From positions 1-32,356 of the forward strand of contig JAJTXQ010000010.1 of assembly GCA_021462855.1 (NCBI GenBank): a stretch of 32,356 nt of DNA, in the 5' to 3' direction. Shown here piece after piece: positions 17,783 to 25,276 of the stretch. This DNA comes from Dehalococcoidia bacterium. GTDB lineage: Bacteria > Chloroflexota > Dehalococcoidia > DSTF01 > JACRBR01. Below the pieces are notes generated by a model. The model ran no database searches. It worked only from the letters and a program-made list of their open reading frames with translations, and was not told the DNA's origin. Positions within the stretch are counted from its first letter, which is position 1, and each line of letters starts with the position of its first letter. The translations under genes and the position numbers were made by a program.

Positions 17783-18985
17783 ATGACGGCCTCCGCTCGA
17801 ACCGACACGCTTCCCGAGCCGCGCCCGAGCATCGCCGCGCTTGCCGGCGATGCGATCGCGCTGCGCCGCGACCTGCACGAGCACGCCGAGCTGTCGACAC
17901 AGGAGCATCGCACGCAGGCGACGATCGTCGAGCAGTTGCGGGCAGCCGGGCTTGACGGCGTGCGCCCATGCGCCGACACGGGGGTCACCGCCATCGTGCG
18001 CGGCGCGCTGCCCGGCCCAAACCTGCTGTGGCGCGCCGACATCGACGCGCTGCCGCTCGACGAGCAGACAGGCCTGCCGTTCGCGTCACGCCAAACGGCG
18101 ATGCACGCCTGCGGGCACGACGGCCACGTCGCCATCGCGCTGACGCTCGCGCGCGCGCTGCAATCGTCGGCCGGGACGCTGGCGGGGACCGTGCGGTTCG
18201 CCTTTCAGCCGGCCGAGGAGCACGTCGGCGGCGCGCGGCGCATGGTCGAGGAAGGCGTGATGAGCGACCCGCAGGTCGACCGCGTGTTCGGGCTGCACAT
18301 CTGGGCGGCGGCGCCGCTCGGCCACGTGCTCGTCAACCCGCGCACGATCTTTGCCGCCGCGACGCACTTCCGCATCATCGTGCGCGGGCGGGGCGGGCAC
18401 GCCGCCGCGCCGCACGAGACGATCGACCCGATCGTGGTGTCCGCGCACGTCGTGACGGCGCTTCAGACGGTGGTGAGCCGCGCCGTTGACTCGGCGCAGA
18501 ACGCCGTCCTCACGATCGGGCGCATCCAGGGCGGCGTCCGCGGCAACATCATCCCGAACGAAGTGATGATGTCCGGGACCGTCCGCACGTTCGATGCCGG
18601 GGTGCTCGACCGCGTGCTCCGCGGCATGGACGAGATCATCCGCGGCGTGACCTCGGCGTGGCGGGCGGAATACGAGTTCGACCACTCGACGCTCGGCGCC
18701 TGCGTCAATGATCCGGAGTCCACGGCGCTGGTCGCGGGCGTCGCCGCGGCGTTCCTCGGGCCGGAGCGTGTGGGCGAGACGAGCGTCAGCGGCGCGGATG
18801 ACATGTCGTACTTCCTGGCGGCGGCGCCGGGCTCCTACTTCCTCCTCGGCGGCGCGCACGCCGGCGACGGGCGCGTGTACCCGCACCACCATCCGAAATT
18901 CGACTTCGACGAGGCGTGCATCCCGCTCGGCGCCGAGCTGGCGACGCGCATCATCGAGGCCGCTTCGGGGTCGCGCATCGCATGA
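17783..18985 (+). CDS. M20-family amidohydrolase (M20D)
   Basis: ATG at 17783. Product is 400 aa, the usual length of M20D amidohydrolases (hippurate, N-acyl-amino-acid and indole-acetyl-amino-acid hydrolases). The start of the domain reads LRRDLHEHAELSTQE. Metal ligands are visible: Cys110 and His112 (HACGHDGH), Glu145/146 (FQPAEEHVGG), His172 (FGLHIW) and the His cluster near 368-370 (PHHHPKFDF). The dimerisation/lid domain covers ~187-300 (RGRGGHAAAPHE). It removes an acyl group from an N-acylated amino acid or similar amide in the cytoplasm; the substrate is unknown. Its stop overlaps the next start as ATGA, so the two are translationally coupled. Confidence 0.92.
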   Translation: MTASARTDTLPEPRPSIAALAGDAIALRRDLHEHAELSTQEHRTQATIVEQLRAAGLDGVRPCADTGVTAIVRGALPGPNLLWRADIDALPLDEQTGLPFASRQTAMHACGHDGHVAIALTLARALQSSAGTLAGTVRFAFQPAEEHVGGARRMVEEGVMSDPQVDRVFGLHIWAAAPLGHVLVNPRTIFAAATHFRIIVRGRGGHAAAPHETIDPIVVSAHVVTALQTVVSRAVDSAQNAVLTIGRIQGGVRGNIIPNEVMMSGTVRTFDAGVLDRVLRGMDEIIRGVTSAWRAEYEFDHSTLGACVNDPESTALVAGVAAAFLGPERVGETSVSGADDMSYFLAAAPGSYFLLGGAHAGDGRVYPHHHPKFDFDEACIPLGAELATRIIEAASGSRIA

Positions 18986-20076
18986 ACCCCGGCAGGACGA
19001 TCGTCATCGCCGACTACGACGCGTCGTGGCCGCGCCGGTTCGAGGAGGAGCGCGCGATGATCCTCCGCGCGTGCGGCGCGGGCGCATTCACGCGCATCGA
19101 GCACGTGGGCAGCACAGCCGTGCCCGGCCTCGGCGCGAAGCCGGTGATCGACATCATGCCCGGCGTGCGCTCGCTCGACGCGTTCATGCCGTACGTCGAG
19201 CGCATCGAGACGCTCGGATACCAGTACGCGCCCGAGACCGAGGGCTTCATCCCCGGTGAGGGCGAGGGGATTCCGGAACGCCGCTACTTCCGCAAGGAAG
19301 TCGATGGCGTGCGCGCCTTCCACCTGCACGTCGTCGAGCACGGCGGCGACTTCTGGACGCGGCACCTTCGCTTCCGCAACGAGCTGCGCATGCGGCGCGA
19401 AGACCGTCGCGCGTACGATGCGCTGAAGCGCCGGCTTGCGGCCGAGTACAACGCGTCGCTGGCCGGCAGAGGCGTGAGCACCACGGCGGGATACACGGAC
19501 CACAAGACCAAGCTCATCGAGGGCGTGCTCGCGCGGGCGCAGGCGCGCATCGACCGCTCGGCGCCCGTCGTCATCGCTCCGTACGACGCGGCGTGGCCGG
19601 CGCTGTACGAGCGTGAGCGCGCCCTCGTAGCGGCGGCGGCGGGCGATGCCGCGGTCGCGATCGAACACGTGGGCAGCACGTCGGTGCCGGGGCTCGATGC
19701 GAAGCCGGTGATCGACATCGCGCTGGGGGCGCGCACGCTCGACGCCGCGCGCGCTCGCGTCGATGCGCTGTGCGAGGCCGGCTGGACGCGCGAAACGTAC
19801 GACGAGACGGAGCCCGACTGGATCTACATCGGCAAGCGGCGGCGGGACACGGGACGCAGCGAGGCGCACCTGCACATGGTGCCGTTCGGCGGCGACCGGT
19901 GGAACCGCTACCTGTTGTTCCGCGATCGGCTGCGCGCGCACCCCGGGGAGGCGGCGGCGTACGCGGCGCTCAAGCGCGACCTGGCAGCGGAGTTCGGCGC
20001 GGACCGCACCGGCTATGCGGAGGCGAAGTCGGACTTCGTGAACTGGATCGGCGTGAACGCGCGCCGCGCGCCGTGA
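18982..20076 (+). CDS. Tandem GrpB-domain (UPF0157) protein
   Basis: ATG at 18982 overlaps the previous stop (ATGA). Product is 364 aa, twice the usual GrpB length. Domain 1 covers ~1-180 (IEHVGSTAVPGLGAKPVIDI at 40-59) and domain 2 ~190-364 (IEHVGSTSVPGLDAKPVIDI near 227-246). Each has the Gly-Ser and Asp-x-x motif of the nucleotidyltransferase-like fold, a HLH(V/M) segment and a C-terminal helix. The family is thought to contain nucleotidyltransferases of unknown substrate; it is not the chaperone cofactor GrpE. Domain 1 has a GEGEGIPERRYF insertion absent from domain 2. The gene overlaps both the amidohydrolase and HAD genes, so a shared pathway is possible but unproven. Confidence 0.87.
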   Translation: MNPGRTIVIADYDASWPRRFEEERAMILRACGAGAFTRIEHVGSTAVPGLGAKPVIDIMPGVRSLDAFMPYVERIETLGYQYAPETEGFIPGEGEGIPERRYFRKEVDGVRAFHLHVVEHGGDFWTRHLRFRNELRMRREDRRAYDALKRRLAAEYNASLAGRGVSTTAGYTDHKTKLIEGVLARAQARIDRSAPVVIAPYDAAWPALYERERALVAAAAGDAAVAIEHVGSTSVPGLDAKPVIDIALGARTLDAARARVDALCEAGWTRETYDETEPDWIYIGKRRRDTGRSEAHLHMVPFGGDRWNRYLLFRDRLRAHPGEAAAYAALKRDLAAEFGADRTGYAEAKSDFVNWIGVNARRAP

Positions 20077-20795
20077 TCCGGGCGATCTTCTACGACGCCG
20101 GCCACACGCTCGTCCGCCCACGCGCGGAGATCGACGAAGTGTGGGACTTCCTGGCGCACCAGTTGGGCATGCACATCCCGGAGGAGCGCCGCACCGCGTT
20201 TCCCGATGTCGCAGCCTTCTTCTACTCGCGCCTGGGCGAGGACGGGCTCGGCTCCTACGCGTCGGACCGCGCGGCGCGGGCGTTCTGGTCGGAGTACTAC
20301 GCGTACGCGCTGCAGCCCGTCGCGCCGGGCCTGCCGCGCGAGGAGATCCTCTCGGCGGGTAACGCGCTGTACGACTGGTACGCCGAGCCGGCGCAGTGGG
20401 AGCCGTTCCCGGAAACGATCGACGCGCTGGAGCGCGGGCGGGCGCGCGGGCTGGTGCAGGGCGTGGTTTCGGACTGGGGCAGCGACCTGCTGCCGATCCT
20501 GCACGCGCACGAGATCACGCGGCTGATGGACTTCGTGGTGGCGTCGGCGGTGGTCGGTTCGTCGAAGCCGCACCGGGAGATCTTCCTGTACGCGCTCGCG
20601 CGCGCTGGCGTCGGCGCCGGGGAGACGGTCTACGTCGGCGACTCATATCTGGCCGACGTGCTGGGCTCGCGCGCCGCGGGCTTGCACCCCGTGCTCATCG
20701 ACCGTGAGGGCAAGGCGCCGCCCATCGACGCTCCCGTCGTCCGTGCGCTGACGGACGTGCTCGACGTCGTCGGCCGGATCGATGCCGCCGGGTGA
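20073..20795 (+). CDS. HAD-superfamily hydrolase
   Basis: GTG at 20073 overlaps the preceding stop (GTGA); a start here begins exactly at the HAD motif. Product is 240 aa. Motif I is FYDAGHTLV: the nucleophile Asp is present but the second Asp of the usual DxD is Gly, as in the FDAxGTL subgroup. A helical cap covers ~20-95. Motif II is VVSDWGS, motif III Lys in SSKPHREIF, motif IV VGDSYLADVLG. It is likely a phosphatase for a small phosphorylated metabolite; with the second Asp missing, phosphatase rather than phosphomutase chemistry could be slow or altered. It is the third gene of the amidohydrolase–GrpB–HAD overlapping set. Confidence 0.85.
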   Translation: MIRAIFYDAGHTLVRPRAEIDEVWDFLAHQLGMHIPEERRTAFPDVAAFFYSRLGEDGLGSYASDRAARAFWSEYYAYALQPVAPGLPREEILSAGNALYDWYAEPAQWEPFPETIDALERGRARGLVQGVVSDWGSDLLPILHAHEITRLMDFVVASAVVGSSKPHREIFLYALARAGVGAGETVYVGDSYLADVLGSRAAGLHPVLIDREGKAPPIDAPVVRALTDVLDVVGRIDAAG

Positions 20796-20849
20796 GCGGT
20801 CTTGACAACGGACTGGCGACGGGAGTTACTGGTGCCGAGGTGGTGGTCC

Positions 20850-21317
20850 ATGTGCTTCGCCGAATCGATCGTCATGAAGGTGGCGCCGCAGCGGGCGTTC
20901 GCGTACCTCGCCGATCCCGCGACCGCGCCGATCATTGAGCCCGCGGTGATCTCCTACACGCCCGATACGTTGCCGATGCACGCCGGTGGCACGAACACCA
21001 TCCGCGTCCGGATGCTCGGCCTGCGCGCCACGCTCGTCACCCGGACAGTGGAGTGGGAAGAAGGACGCCGCATGGTGCTGGAGTCGGTGCGCCCGTCACG
21101 CCCGGTGCGTGGTCGTGCGACGCACCTGTTCGAGCCGCACCCGGACGGCGTGCGGTATACGTGGTCGATGGAGATGCTGCCGGCCGGATTCGGCGGCGGG
21201 ATCGCCGCGCGGGCCATGACGTGGCTCATGCGACGCAACGCGCGGCGTCAGCAGGCGCGCTTCAAGCGCGAGGTCGAGCGCGGCGCGGTCACGCGGCCAA
21301 CGGACGCGCGCAGTTGA
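20850..21317 (+). CDS. SRPBCC (START-like) family protein
   Basis: ATG at 20850 is preceded by GAGGTGG at eight bases and begins MCFAESIVMKVAPQRAFAYL, the typical first strand of the fold. A TTG at 20802 would add 16 residues (MTTDWRRELLVPRWWS). Product is 155 aa. The SRPBCC fold, a beta-helix-grip around a hydrophobic cavity, is suggested by APQRAFAYLADP, a central beta run (TNTIRVRMLGLRATLVTRTV) and the C-terminal helix (MTWLMRRNARRQQARF). The ligand is not predictable; such proteins act as polyketide cyclases, lipid carriers or stress proteins. The C-terminus is Arg-rich. It starts 54 bases after the HAD gene stop. Confidence 0.72.
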   Translation: MCFAESIVMKVAPQRAFAYLADPATAPIIEPAVISYTPDTLPMHAGGTNTIRVRMLGLRATLVTRTVEWEEGRRMVLESVRPSRPVRGRATHLFEPHPDGVRYTWSMEMLPAGFGGGIAARAMTWLMRRNARRQQARFKREVERGAVTRPTDARS

Positions 21318-21432
21318 CGGCGGCGAATGCGCGCAGGCACACCATCGCGCATCCGCGACGGGATCTGCCGGAGTCGCGGCCTCGTCGCCCGATCGCGCGT
21401 GAGGGCGCGGAGCGCAGGAGGATGCTTACGGG

Positions 21433-22071
21433 ATGGATGTGGCACCGCAGCTGACGTTCAGGCCCGCGCGCCCCGACGAGTCTGATCTGCTCGCCGACCT
21501 CGTGCTGGGCGATGCGGAGCAGGAGAGCACGCGCGTGGCGATGCGGCAGTATGCGCTGACCGACTTGGAAACCGTGCGGAAGCTCGTCCGCGTGGCGTGG
21601 CGCGGCGGCGGGAACTGGCGGACGAGCGTCTTGGCGCTGCATGAGGGCGAGGGCGTGGGTGTGTTGCAGACGGGGCACTCATCGTTCGGCGTGTCCCGCG
21701 AGTTGATCATCACCGTGTTGCGGACGCTGGGCGTGCGGCGGGCGCTGGGCCTCCCGGGACGCATGCGGCTTCGCGCCGCCGTGTCGCCCGCGAGACGCCC
21801 CGGCAGCTTCTACGTGTCGGAGTTGCACGTGGCGCCGGGCATGCGCGGCCGCGGATTCGGGCACGAGATGCTCGTGGAGGCGGAGCGCATGGCGCGGCAG
21901 GCGGGGTATCGTTCGATGGCGCTCCACACGTACACGACGAACCCGGCGCAGCGCCTGTACACGCGCTTCGGGTTCGTCATCATCGAGCGCCGGACGTCGG
22001 AGGCGTTCGAGCGTCTCACGGGCGCCGCCGGCCAGGTGCTCATGGTCAAGGAACTCGAATCGTCCGTGTGA
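21433..22071 (+). CDS. GNAT-family N-acetyltransferase
   Basis: ATG at 21433; AGGAGG lies about eleven bases upstream, slightly far, and an out-of-frame ATG at 21422 sits between. Product is 212 aa. Acetyl-CoA-binding motif A is clear at ~134-180: LHVAPGMRGRGFGHEMLVEA, with the Arg/Gly-x-x-Gly/Ala loop, then NPAQRLYTRFGFVIIER (motif B). The first ~110 residues are less conserved and contain a possible substrate-binding insert. It transfers an acetyl group from acetyl-CoA to an amine of an unknown acceptor, in the cytoplasm. It stands alone, 92 bases before the tRNA gene. Confidence 0.85.
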   Translation: MDVAPQLTFRPARPDESDLLADLVLGDAEQESTRVAMRQYALTDLETVRKLVRVAWRGGGNWRTSVLALHEGEGVGVLQTGHSSFGVSRELIITVLRTLGVRRALGLPGRMRLRAAVSPARRPGSFYVSELHVAPGMRGRGFGHEMLVEAERMARQAGYRSMALHTYTTNPAQRLYTRFGFVIIERRTSEAFERLTGAAGQVLMVKELESSV

Positions 22072-22125
22072 AGGCGCAACCAGTCCCCTGGCGCCGGTCA
22101 TCTGTGGCAGGGGGCGCAGGTCGGC

Positions 22126-22131
22126 TATACT
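22126..22131 (+). promoter_or_regulatory. -10 box of the tRNA-Thr gene
   Basis: TATACT lies 33 bases before the tRNA 5' end. The -35 is weak (TGTGGC at 17 bases). Confidence 0.5.
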
Positions 22132-22163
22132 GCGCCGTCCGCCGCTGCGGCGGGCGCGGCCAC

Positions 22164-22238
22164 GCCGGCGTAGCTCAGTGGTAGAGCAGCTGTTTCGTAA
22201 ACAGCAGGTCATCAGTTCGAATCTGATCGCCGGCTCCA
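22164..22238 (+). tRNA. tRNA-Thr (anticodon CGT)
   Basis: A complete cloverleaf can be drawn. The acceptor stem is GCCGGCG (22164-22170) with CGCCGGC (22228-22234). The D arm is GCTCAGTGGTAGAGC. The anticodon arm is GCTGT-TTCGTAA-ACAGC with anticodon CGT for codon ACG. The T arm carries GTTCGAATC. Discriminator T and an encoded CCA end the gene at 22238. ACG is heavily used in the Thr/Pro-rich linkers of the left-hand surface genes. Confidence 0.97.
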
Positions 22239-22250
22239 GAGATGACGTGA

Positions 22251-22280
22251 AGAAGGGGGTGCCCGCGGGCCCCCCCTTCT
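22251..22280 (+). terminator. Terminator after tRNA-Thr
   Basis: AGAAGGGGG (22251-22259) pairs with CCCCCTTCT (22272-22280) around an inner GCCCGCGGGC palindrome, 13 bases after the tRNA. T-richness is low (TTCTGTC). Confidence 0.72.
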
Positions 22281-22299
22281 GTCATGCCACGATCATCCG

Positions 22300-22435
22300 C
22301 TACGGGCAGGGACCCGCGTGCTGCGCGACGAATTGCAGGTCGAGCACGTTGATCGAGCCATCCTTGGTCACGTCGAAGTCGACGATGTACCCGGCCGGGC
22401 CAGAGGGCGAGACGCTCAACGCGATCTGCTGCAGG
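22300..22435 (-). pseudogene. Broken dockerin-like C-terminus
   Basis: On the minus strand, about 44 codons ending in a stop at 22300-22302 read ..GYIVDFDVTKDGSINVLDLQFVAQ.., a single dockerin/EF-hand-type loop with a Cys near the end. This resembles the tail of the left-edge protein and the tail cut by the right edge. Upstream the reading runs straight into a CRISPR-like repeat with no start codon or protein context, so the rest of the gene appears to be missing. Most likely it is the surviving 3' end of a surface-protein gene, truncated by the event that brought in the repeats. Confidence 0.55.
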
Positions 22436-22598
22436 GGGACTGAAACCTGACCTACCTCGCTAGTGGTGCGGTAGCCGACGACGCCACGAAGTTGCAGACC
22501 ACGAATCCCCTTCGGGGGACTGAAACTTGGGCAGCGGGTACTCGTCGTCCTCGACCTGATAGGTTGCAGACCACGAATCCCCTTCGGGGGACTGAGCA
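22430..22598 (+). CRISPR. Minimal CRISPR array, three repeats and two spacers, no cas genes
   Basis: Repeat 2 (22491-22526, 36 bases) and repeat 3 (22563-22598) agree over 33 bases, starting GTTGCAGACCACGAATCCCC and containing the palindrome CCCCTTCGGGG. Repeat 2 ends ACTGAAAC, a typical 8-base 3' handle; repeat 3 ends ACTGAGCA, the degenerate last repeat expected at the trailing end. Repeat 1 (22430-22446) keeps only TGCA plus GGGGGACTGAAAC and looks internally deleted. Spacers are 44 and 36 bases (22447-22490, 22527-22562). Orientation is plus, with the leader side at left. No cas gene lies in the window. Confidence 0.78.
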
Positions 22599-22720
22599 CA
22601 AGTGGAGCAGGCGCCCGCGGGCGCGGCGCCGGCCGCTGAGCCACGATCCCTCGTCTGAATGACGCCTCCGATCGGACCGCGCCCCCCAGGCCGGGCGCGC
22701 GGGGTGCGTCAGAATGAAGC

Positions 22721-23560
22721 ATGGGCACGCGAGACATTGTCGGGGCGGTGGCGCTGCTGGCGCTGGGCGCCGCGTGCGCGGGCGGCGATGGCGGCGATGG
22801 CGCGGCGACGCCGGCGGCGGCGCGCGCCAGCGTGACGGCGAGTGTGACGGCGATCGCTGCTACGCCGGCGCTCCCTTCCATGACCGCAACGCCGGAACCC
22901 ACGCAGGAACTGCGTCCGACGCCGGCGACGCCCGCAAGCCCGGCGCGCATCCTCCGCCGCGGCGACCCCTCGCGCCGCGCGGTGGCGCTGACGTTCGACG
23001 CGGGCAGCGACGCCGGGCATGCGATGGCGATCCTCGCGACGCTGCGCGACTACGGCGTGCGCGCGGCGTTCGGCATCACCGGGACGTGGGCCGAAGCGAA
23101 CCCGGACGCGCTGTTGTCGATCGCGGCGGAGGGCCACATGCTGCTCAACCACGGATACAGCCACGTGTCATTCACCGGCGCCTCAACCGGCGCGCCCGCG
23201 CTGACGCCGGCCGAACGCGCGCTCGAGCTGCGGCGCACCGAGACGACCGTCTATCGCATCACGGGCCGAAGCACGAGGCCGTACATGCGGCCGCCGTACG
23301 GCGACATCGACGCGGCGATGCCGGCGGACGTCGCGGCGGCGGGGTACAGCGTGATCGCGATGTGGACGGTGGATTCGTTCGGCTGGCGGCGCATCCCCGC
23401 CGATGAGGTCGTCGAGCGGTCGTTGGCGCTCGCGGAGCCGGGCGCGATCTACATCATGCACGTCGGGTCGGAGTCGCAGGACGCTGCGGCGCTGCCGCGG
23501 GTCATCGAAGGGCTGCGCGCCGCCGGTTACGCGATCGTGCCGGTCGACGAGATCGAGTAG
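22721..23560 (+). CDS. Secreted/lipid-anchored polysaccharide deacetylase-like protein
   Basis: ATG at 22721. Product is 279 aa. The signal ends ALGAACAGG, a near-lipobox (Cys19) but with Gly at -3, so lipidation is possible rather than certain. A Thr/Pro/Ala linker runs to ~78. A NodB-type catalytic domain follows: motif 1 is TFDAGSD (Asp93 present; the second Asp of TFDD is Ala94, seen in some subfamilies), motif 2 NHGYSH (His144, His148), motif 3 RPPYG (190-194), motif 4 MWTVDSFGW, motif 5 IYIMHVGS. It should remove N-acetyl groups from a surface or peptidoglycan polysaccharide outside the membrane. Its stop abuts the DUF4097 gene stop (convergent, no gap). Confidence 0.88.
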   Translation: MGTRDIVGAVALLALGAACAGGDGGDGAATPAAARASVTASVTAIAATPALPSMTATPEPTQELRPTPATPASPARILRRGDPSRRAVALTFDAGSDAGHAMAILATLRDYGVRAAFGITGTWAEANPDALLSIAAEGHMLLNHGYSHVSFTGASTGAPALTPAERALELRRTETTVYRITGRSTRPYMRPPYGDIDAAMPADVAAAGYSVIAMWTVDSFGWRRIPADEVVERSLALAEPGAIYIMHVGSESQDAAALPRVIEGLRAAGYAIVPVDEIE

Positions 23561-24466
23561 CTACCGCTGCGTGACACGGATGGAGCCGGCGTGCGAGCGC
23601 AGGCGTACCTTCGGGCCGCCCGACGGTGGCGGGCCGCCGCCGTGCCGCGGCTCGAGGTCAGACTTCACGCTTCCGACGCTCGCCTCGGCCTCGAGGAAGA
23701 ACGGGTGCGCCGGGTCCACGGCGAAGGTGATGCTCCCCGCGTGCGCCTCGATATCGACGTCGGCGCAGACGCGGCCGCGGAAGCGCACGCTGCCCGCTTT
23801 GGCGCGCGCGTGCCCCCGCCCGCCAGGGTCGTCGATGTTCAGCGAGCCGCTGGCCGCCGACGCCTGCAGGTCGCCGCGCACGCGCTCGATGTCGAGCGTG
23901 CCGCTGCGCGCTTCGACGCGGGCGCTGCCTTCGATCTCACGCATACGCACGCGCCCGCTGCGCGCCTCCGCCGTGACGTTGCCGCTGATACGCTCGATCA
24001 ACACGGTGCCGCTGCGTGAGACGGCCGTGACGTCGCCGCGGATGTCCTCGACGCCGAGCTTGCCGCTCAACGCTTCCGTATGGACGACGCCCTCGATGTG
24101 GGTGATCTGCACGCCGCCGCTGCGCGAGAGCACGCGCACCGCGCTGTGCACCGGGACGACCACGCGATAGTCGACGCGGGCGCGCCCGCCGAACAGGCCG
24201 GACCAGCCGGCCCGGTTCTGGAGCGACGGCGCCCGCACGATCACGCGGTGCTGGTCCTGCTCCATGTTGCGCGCGACGAGCGCCGCCGCGTCGTCGGCCT
24301 CGGCGGCGAGGTCGGTCCAGACGCGCACGACCGCATCGACCAGCACCGATCCGCGGCCGGCGCGGCCCTCGACGATCACGTCGCCGGAGCGCGCTTCCAG
24401 GTGCAGCACCGCCTTCTCGCCCGTACCGAACTCGCGCGTGATGGTGCGCACGTGCTCCATGGTCAT
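23561..24466 (-). CDS. DUF4097-type beta-strand-repeat protein
   Basis: Start at 24466, overlapping the thioredoxin-like stop as ATGA; ATG 24460 is an alternative. Product is 301 aa. No signal peptide or membrane helix. From ~120 to the end it is built of short repeated units of the form SGxVxIExIxGxVxAxA (SRSGTVLIERISGNVTAEAR, ARSGRVRMREIEGSARVEAR), which predict a right-handed beta-solenoid, as in DUF4097/DUF4098 proteins. The N-terminal ~110 residues (GEKAVLHLEARSGDVIVEGR) are a distinct beta domain. It is the last gene of the RHH-led operon. The family's role is unknown; adhesin-like or membrane-stress roles have been proposed for relatives. Confidence 0.82.
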   Translation of the reverse strand: MTMEHVRTITREFGTGEKAVLHLEARSGDVIVEGRAGRGSVLVDAVVRVWTDLAAEADDAAALVARNMEQDQHRVIVRAPSLQNRAGWSGLFGGRARVDYRVVVPVHSAVRVLSRSGGVQITHIEGVVHTEALSGKLGVEDIRGDVTAVSRSGTVLIERISGNVTAEARSGRVRMREIEGSARVEARSGTLDIERVRGDLQASAASGSLNIDDPGGRGHARAKAGSVRFRGRVCADVDIEAHAGSITFAVDPAHPFFLEAEASVGSVKSDLEPRHGGGPPPSGGPKVRLRSHAGSIRVTQR

Positions 24467-24879
24467 CCGCCCACCGAGAATCCCCAGAGGCGCGTCGTGA
24501 AGTCGTTCCACAGGCCCCGCGGCTGCGGCGTGTCGTGCGCCAGCACGACGTCAGGGCCGAGCGCGCGGCGCAGCGCCGCGGCCAGCTCGCGCCGCGAGTG
24601 CGGCCCGACAAGCCGGGCGACCTCGGAGGAATGGTGCAGCACGACGAACGTGGGCAGGAATTCGATGCGGAAGCGCCGGCGCAGGTCGGGTGACGCGTCG
24701 ACGTCGACGGCGCGCACGGGCAGGCGGCCGATGCCGCGCAGCTCGATGCCGCCGGCGCGCGCGGCGATCGGCCGCTGCTTGCAGCGCGACGACGTGAACT
24801 CGATGACGAGGGGCACGCCGGCGACGGTTGGCGCCGATTCGTTGGTGTACGCGCGTTCGGGCGCGATGTTCATGGTCAT
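24463..24879 (-). CDS. Thioredoxin-fold protein with a single active-site cysteine
   Basis: Start at 24879 (MTMNIAPE). Product is 138 aa. The fold is suggested by LVIEFTSSRCKQRPI, VRAVDVDASPDLRRRF, the cis-Pro motif FLPTFVV (Pro77) and the last strand/helix ARLVGPHSRRELAAALRRAL. The WCxxC site is SRCKQR: the first Cys (Cys33) is kept and the second is Arg, so it cannot form the usual internal disulfide; monothiol or non-redox function is likely. The C-terminal ~30 residues (PQPRGLWNDFTTRLWGFSVGG) extend past the domain. No signal peptide. It overlaps the DUF4097 start by four bases and starts 11 bases after the membrane protein gene. Confidence 0.72.
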   Translation of the reverse strand: MTMNIAPERAYTNESAPTVAGVPLVIEFTSSRCKQRPIAARAGGIELRGIGRLPVRAVDVDASPDLRRRFRIEFLPTFVVLHHSSEVARLVGPHSRRELAAALRRALGPDVVLAHDTPQPRGLWNDFTTRLWGFSVGG

Positions 24880-24890
24880 GGCGGCAGCTG

Positions 24891-25259
24891 TTACTCCCAG
24901 CGGCGGGCGACGTTGCCCCATTCATGCGATTCCGGCCATTCGCGCCAGCGGCGGTGGCGGCGGTGTTCGCCGCCGTCGAGCGACACGACGCGCGGCATGA
25001 ACGCGGCGAGGCCGCTGACGACGGACATCGCGATCAGCCAGTCGCGGGTGGCATCGACCGTCCCGGCGAGCAGCAGCACGGCGAGCGCGAACGAGGCGAG
25101 GCGCAGGTCGAGCGCCGGCCGCAGGCGGAGCGGCGCCCACGGGCGGAGGCGCATGGCAACGGCGCCGGTGAGCGCGACGAGCGCGATCAGCCAGCCGCGC
25201 GTCGGGTCGGCGGCGCCGCCAAGCAACACGAGCGAGATGACGAACGCGGCGATGGCCAT
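24891..25259 (-). CDS. Small membrane protein made of two duplicated helical hairpins
   Basis: ATG at 25259 behind AAAGGAGCG. Product is 122 aa. Four hydrophobic segments lie near 2-16, 21-37, 53-68 and 72-90. The first half (VLLGGAADPTRGWLIALVAL) and second half (VLLLAGTVDATRDWLIAMSV) are clearly related, so the protein arose by duplication of a ~40-residue helical hairpin with a (D)xTRxWLIA turn. The last ~30 residues are soluble, His/Arg/Trp-rich. I do not recognise the family. It is the third gene in the RHH-led operon and may be the membrane partner of the DUF4097 or thioredoxin-like protein. Confidence 0.7.
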   Translation of the reverse strand: MAIAAFVISLVLLGGAADPTRGWLIALVALTGAVAMRLRPWAPLRLRPALDLRLASFALAVLLLAGTVDATRDWLIAMSVVSGLAAFMPRVVSLDGGEHRRHRRWREWPESHEWGNVARRWE

Positions 25260-25276
25260 CGGTGGCGCTCCTTTCG

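Noticed and set aside
22300-22950. A 216-codon minus-strand frame that reads through the CRISPR-like repeats with PPKGIRGLQ twice.
   Set aside because: The repeats have a typical 36-base CRISPR form with an internal palindrome and spacers of unrelated sequence; only the last ~44 codons resemble a protein (dockerin-like).
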